Part shown: positions 62,426-64,000 of the stretch, in pieces | Layout: each line of letters opens with the position of its first letter | How positions within the stretch are numbered: position 1 is the stretch's first letter | Virus record (IMG/VR): IMGVR_UViG_3300048930_000192 | Location: 62,001-126,000 of that record | Length of the DNA: 64,000 nucleotides | Strand: one strand, 5' to 3' | From: a virus | The notes under the pieces: generated by a model | What the model saw: the letters and a program-made list of their open reading frames with translations, nothing else | Databases searched by the model: none | Told to the model about the DNA's origin: nothing | Program-made: the position numbers and the translations under genes

Positions 62426-63946
62426 ATGCAAATCAGTCCGCTCCATTCTTGCGATTTTTACAAAGTAGTCCATCGAGTCCAATATCCGGAAGGAACCCAA
62501 GAGGTATATTCCAACTTTACTGCTCGAAGTGGCAAACTTGGTAATGTACACCCAGATAATTTTAGCGGTGTTGTGTTCTTTGGTTTGCAGCACTTTATCC
62601 TTGACTTCCTGATGAAGGACTTTAATGATATGTTCTTCAATCAACCAAAGGCGACTGTTGTTGCTCAATACAAGCGCCGTCTAGACAATGCTCTTGGTAG
62701 GGATGCAGTTGCAGTTGACCACATCGAGGCTCTGCATGATCTTGGGTATTTGCCGATTGAGATTCGTGCATTGCCCGAAGGTACTATTGTGCCTATTGGT
62801 GTGCCGATGATGACAATTCGTAATACTCATCCAGATTTCTTCTGGTTGACTAACTATCTGGAAACTGTTCTTAGTAACAATCTATGGAAGCCAATTACGT
62901 CTGCTACTACTGCCCATTATTACCGTATGTTGCTTGATAAGTGTGCAATTAAGACCGGTGCTGATTTGGGATTCTGTCAGTTTCAGGGGCACGATTTCAG
63001 TTGCCGTGGCATGAGTGGTATGCATGATGCCGCTCTTTCTGGCGCAGCCCATCTTATTAGTTTCGCTGGCACAGATACAGTCGCAGCCATTGATTTGCTT
63101 GAATATAGTTATGGCGCAAACAGTGATGATGACCTGATTGGCTGCTCTGTTCCTGCCACAGAGCATAGTGTTACGTCTGCCGGCGGTCCAGAAAATGAGA
63201 AGGAAACTCTGCGCCGAATTATTCAAGATGTTCATCCTTCTGGTATTGTTAGTTTGGTTGCCGACACTTATGACCTTTTCTCTGTCATTTGCAACTATGC
63301 CGCAGAATTGAAGCCTCTAATCATGAGCCGAAACGGCAAGGTAGTGTTTAGGCCTGATAGTGGTGATCCTGTTCTTATCATCTGCGGCGATGAGAGTGCA
63401 ACATCTGGCTCGCCCGAGCGAAAGGGTGTTATTGAGTGCCTGTGGGATGTGTTTGGTGGCACTGTGAACGAAAAGGGATATAAGGTACTGGATGGTCATG
63501 TTGGTGCTATCTATGGCGATAGTATTACATATGATCGCGCCCGGTCTATCATGACTCGCCTAGAAGAAAAGGGATTCGCATCTTCTAATATCGTCTTTGG
63601 TATTGGATCTTATACCTATCAACATTGTACCCGAGATACTTGGGGTATGGCTGTCAAGAGCACCTATTGCATCATTGATGGCAAAGGCAAGGATATCTAT
63701 AAGGACCCAATCACGGACAATGGCACCAAAAAGAGCCTGCGTGGTAGAATTGTTGTTGTGCAGAAGGATGGTCGATTGGTTGCAAATGACGGGCAGCAAG
63801 ACTATGACTGCCTTGGTAATATGCTTCAAGTAGTGTTTAGGAATGGCACTCTTATTAAGATGCAAGATTTGGTTGAAATTCGTGACCGTCTTGCAAGCCA
63901 ACGGGCCAGTGCCGTTGGTGCCGAGATCGAGGTTGCAGTAAACTAA
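62426..63946 (+). CDS. Nicotinamide phosphoribosyltransferase-like enzyme
   Basis: 506 aa, full family length. YKVVHRVQYPEGTQEVYSNF at the N-terminus, GHDFSCRGMSGMHDAALSGAAH, GTDTVAA, TEHSVTSAGG, VADTYDLFSVI, RPDSGDP, DGHVGAIYGDSI and GIGSYTYQHCTRDTWG are NAMPT signatures including the phosphate and nicotinamide sites. It makes NMN from nicotinamide and PRPP or, in NARP1, acts as Namat to form NAD+ directly from ADPR-PP. AAAAGGAGATATC precedes the start; it is 12 bp after the synthetase gene. Confidence 0.92.
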   Translation: MQISPLHSCDFYKVVHRVQYPEGTQEVYSNFTARSGKLGNVHPDNFSGVVFFGLQHFILDFLMKDFNDMFFNQPKATVVAQYKRRLDNALGRDAVAVDHIEALHDLGYLPIEIRALPEGTIVPIGVPMMTIRNTHPDFFWLTNYLETVLSNNLWKPITSATTAHYYRMLLDKCAIKTGADLGFCQFQGHDFSCRGMSGMHDAALSGAAHLISFAGTDTVAAIDLLEYSYGANSDDDLIGCSVPATEHSVTSAGGPENEKETLRRIIQDVHPSGIVSLVADTYDLFSVICNYAAELKPLIMSRNGKVVFRPDSGDPVLIICGDESATSGSPERKGVIECLWDVFGGTVNEKGYKVLDGHVGAIYGDSITYDRARSIMTRLEEKGFASSNIVFGIGSYTYQHCTRDTWGMAVKSTYCIIDGKGKDIYKDPITDNGTKKSLRGRIVVVQKDGRLVANDGQQDYDCLGNMLQVVFRNGTLIKMQDLVEIRDRLASQRASAVGAEIEVAVN

Positions 63947-63981
63947 AATATCACGGCTCAAATTATAATTTGAGCGTTCGC

Positions 63982-64000
63982 TTGACTTGACTTTACCAAT
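63982..64000 (+). promoter_or_regulatory. Phage promoter cut by the window end
   Basis: TTGACT and the start of a spacer (TTTACCAAT) match the consensus; the -10 lies outside. Confidence 0.7.

Overview
The window is double-stranded DNA from a large lytic tailed phage, very probably a distant member of the T4-like myovirus superfamily. This rests on a T4-order replication cluster (sliding clamp, two clamp-loader subunits, RegA, a family-B DNA polymerase split in two, primase) together with a PhoH-like ATPase, a RuvC-like resolvase, a B12-type ribonucleotide reductase carrying an intein, ThyX, dUTPase and many tRNA genes. No head, tail or packaging genes are seen. The host cannot be named. The very GC-rich first early genes, set against an AT-richer remainder, hint at a GC-rich bacterium.

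Layout. (1) 1-19,370, all leftward: nucleotide metabolism and replisome genes, then an unrecognised block (a PAS-domain membrane protein, two proteins of 364 and 386 aa, and four overlapping genes of similar plan) that begins at a promoter near 19,430. (2) 19,371-19,795: a non-coding divergence region with 14-bp iterons and 39-bp direct repeats, a candidate replication origin or control region. (3) 19,795-25,400, rightward: immediate-early transcription units with -35/-10 promoters, palindromic operators and strong terminators. The first unit contains no GG or CC dinucleotide over about 835 bp; the next units are GC-rich and carry two of three paralogues of an unknown protein. Between units lie repeated inverted-repeat modules whose arms covary. 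(4) 25,400-64,000, rightward (except a methyltransferase and an HNH gene): dozens of small genes in operons driven by at least 19 near-identical promoters (TTGAC, 17-bp spacer containing TTGCC, TAnAAT).

The accessory region is dominated by an expanded family of about 50-85 aa proteins (hydrophobic-YDG ... GSY ... DETG-hydrophobic). Their conserved C-terminal TG codons also provide the Shine-Dalgarno sequence of the next gene, so cassettes are translationally coupled and appear to multiply in tandem. Recognisable functions are a cREC receiver domain, a DNA methyltransferase, a metallophosphoesterase, a MESH1/SpoT-like (p)ppGpp hydrolase, a DUF6745-like protein, an RNA ligase (frameshifted), TilS, a secreted lysozyme-like protein, an AAA ATPase, and a PRPP-synthetase/NAMPT pair that resembles phage NAD+ reconstitution pathways.

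RNA genes are a theme: tRNAs with anticodons CAU (twice), UUU, UAA, GCA, UAG and GAU; a tRNA lacking its anticodon arm; a tRNA-like RNA with two T-arms; tRNA fragments; and two novel RNAs closed by 28-29 bp stems. One tRNA lies antisense and in frame inside an HNH gene. TilS probably modifies the phage's own tRNA-Ile2(CAU). RNA ligase, TilS and the tRNA set together suggest management or repair of the translation apparatus, while the NAD, ppGpp and methylation genes suggest metabolic takeover and counter-defence.

Three genes look broken by the loss of one base in a short homopolymer, so real decay, phase variation and base-calling error must be kept apart.
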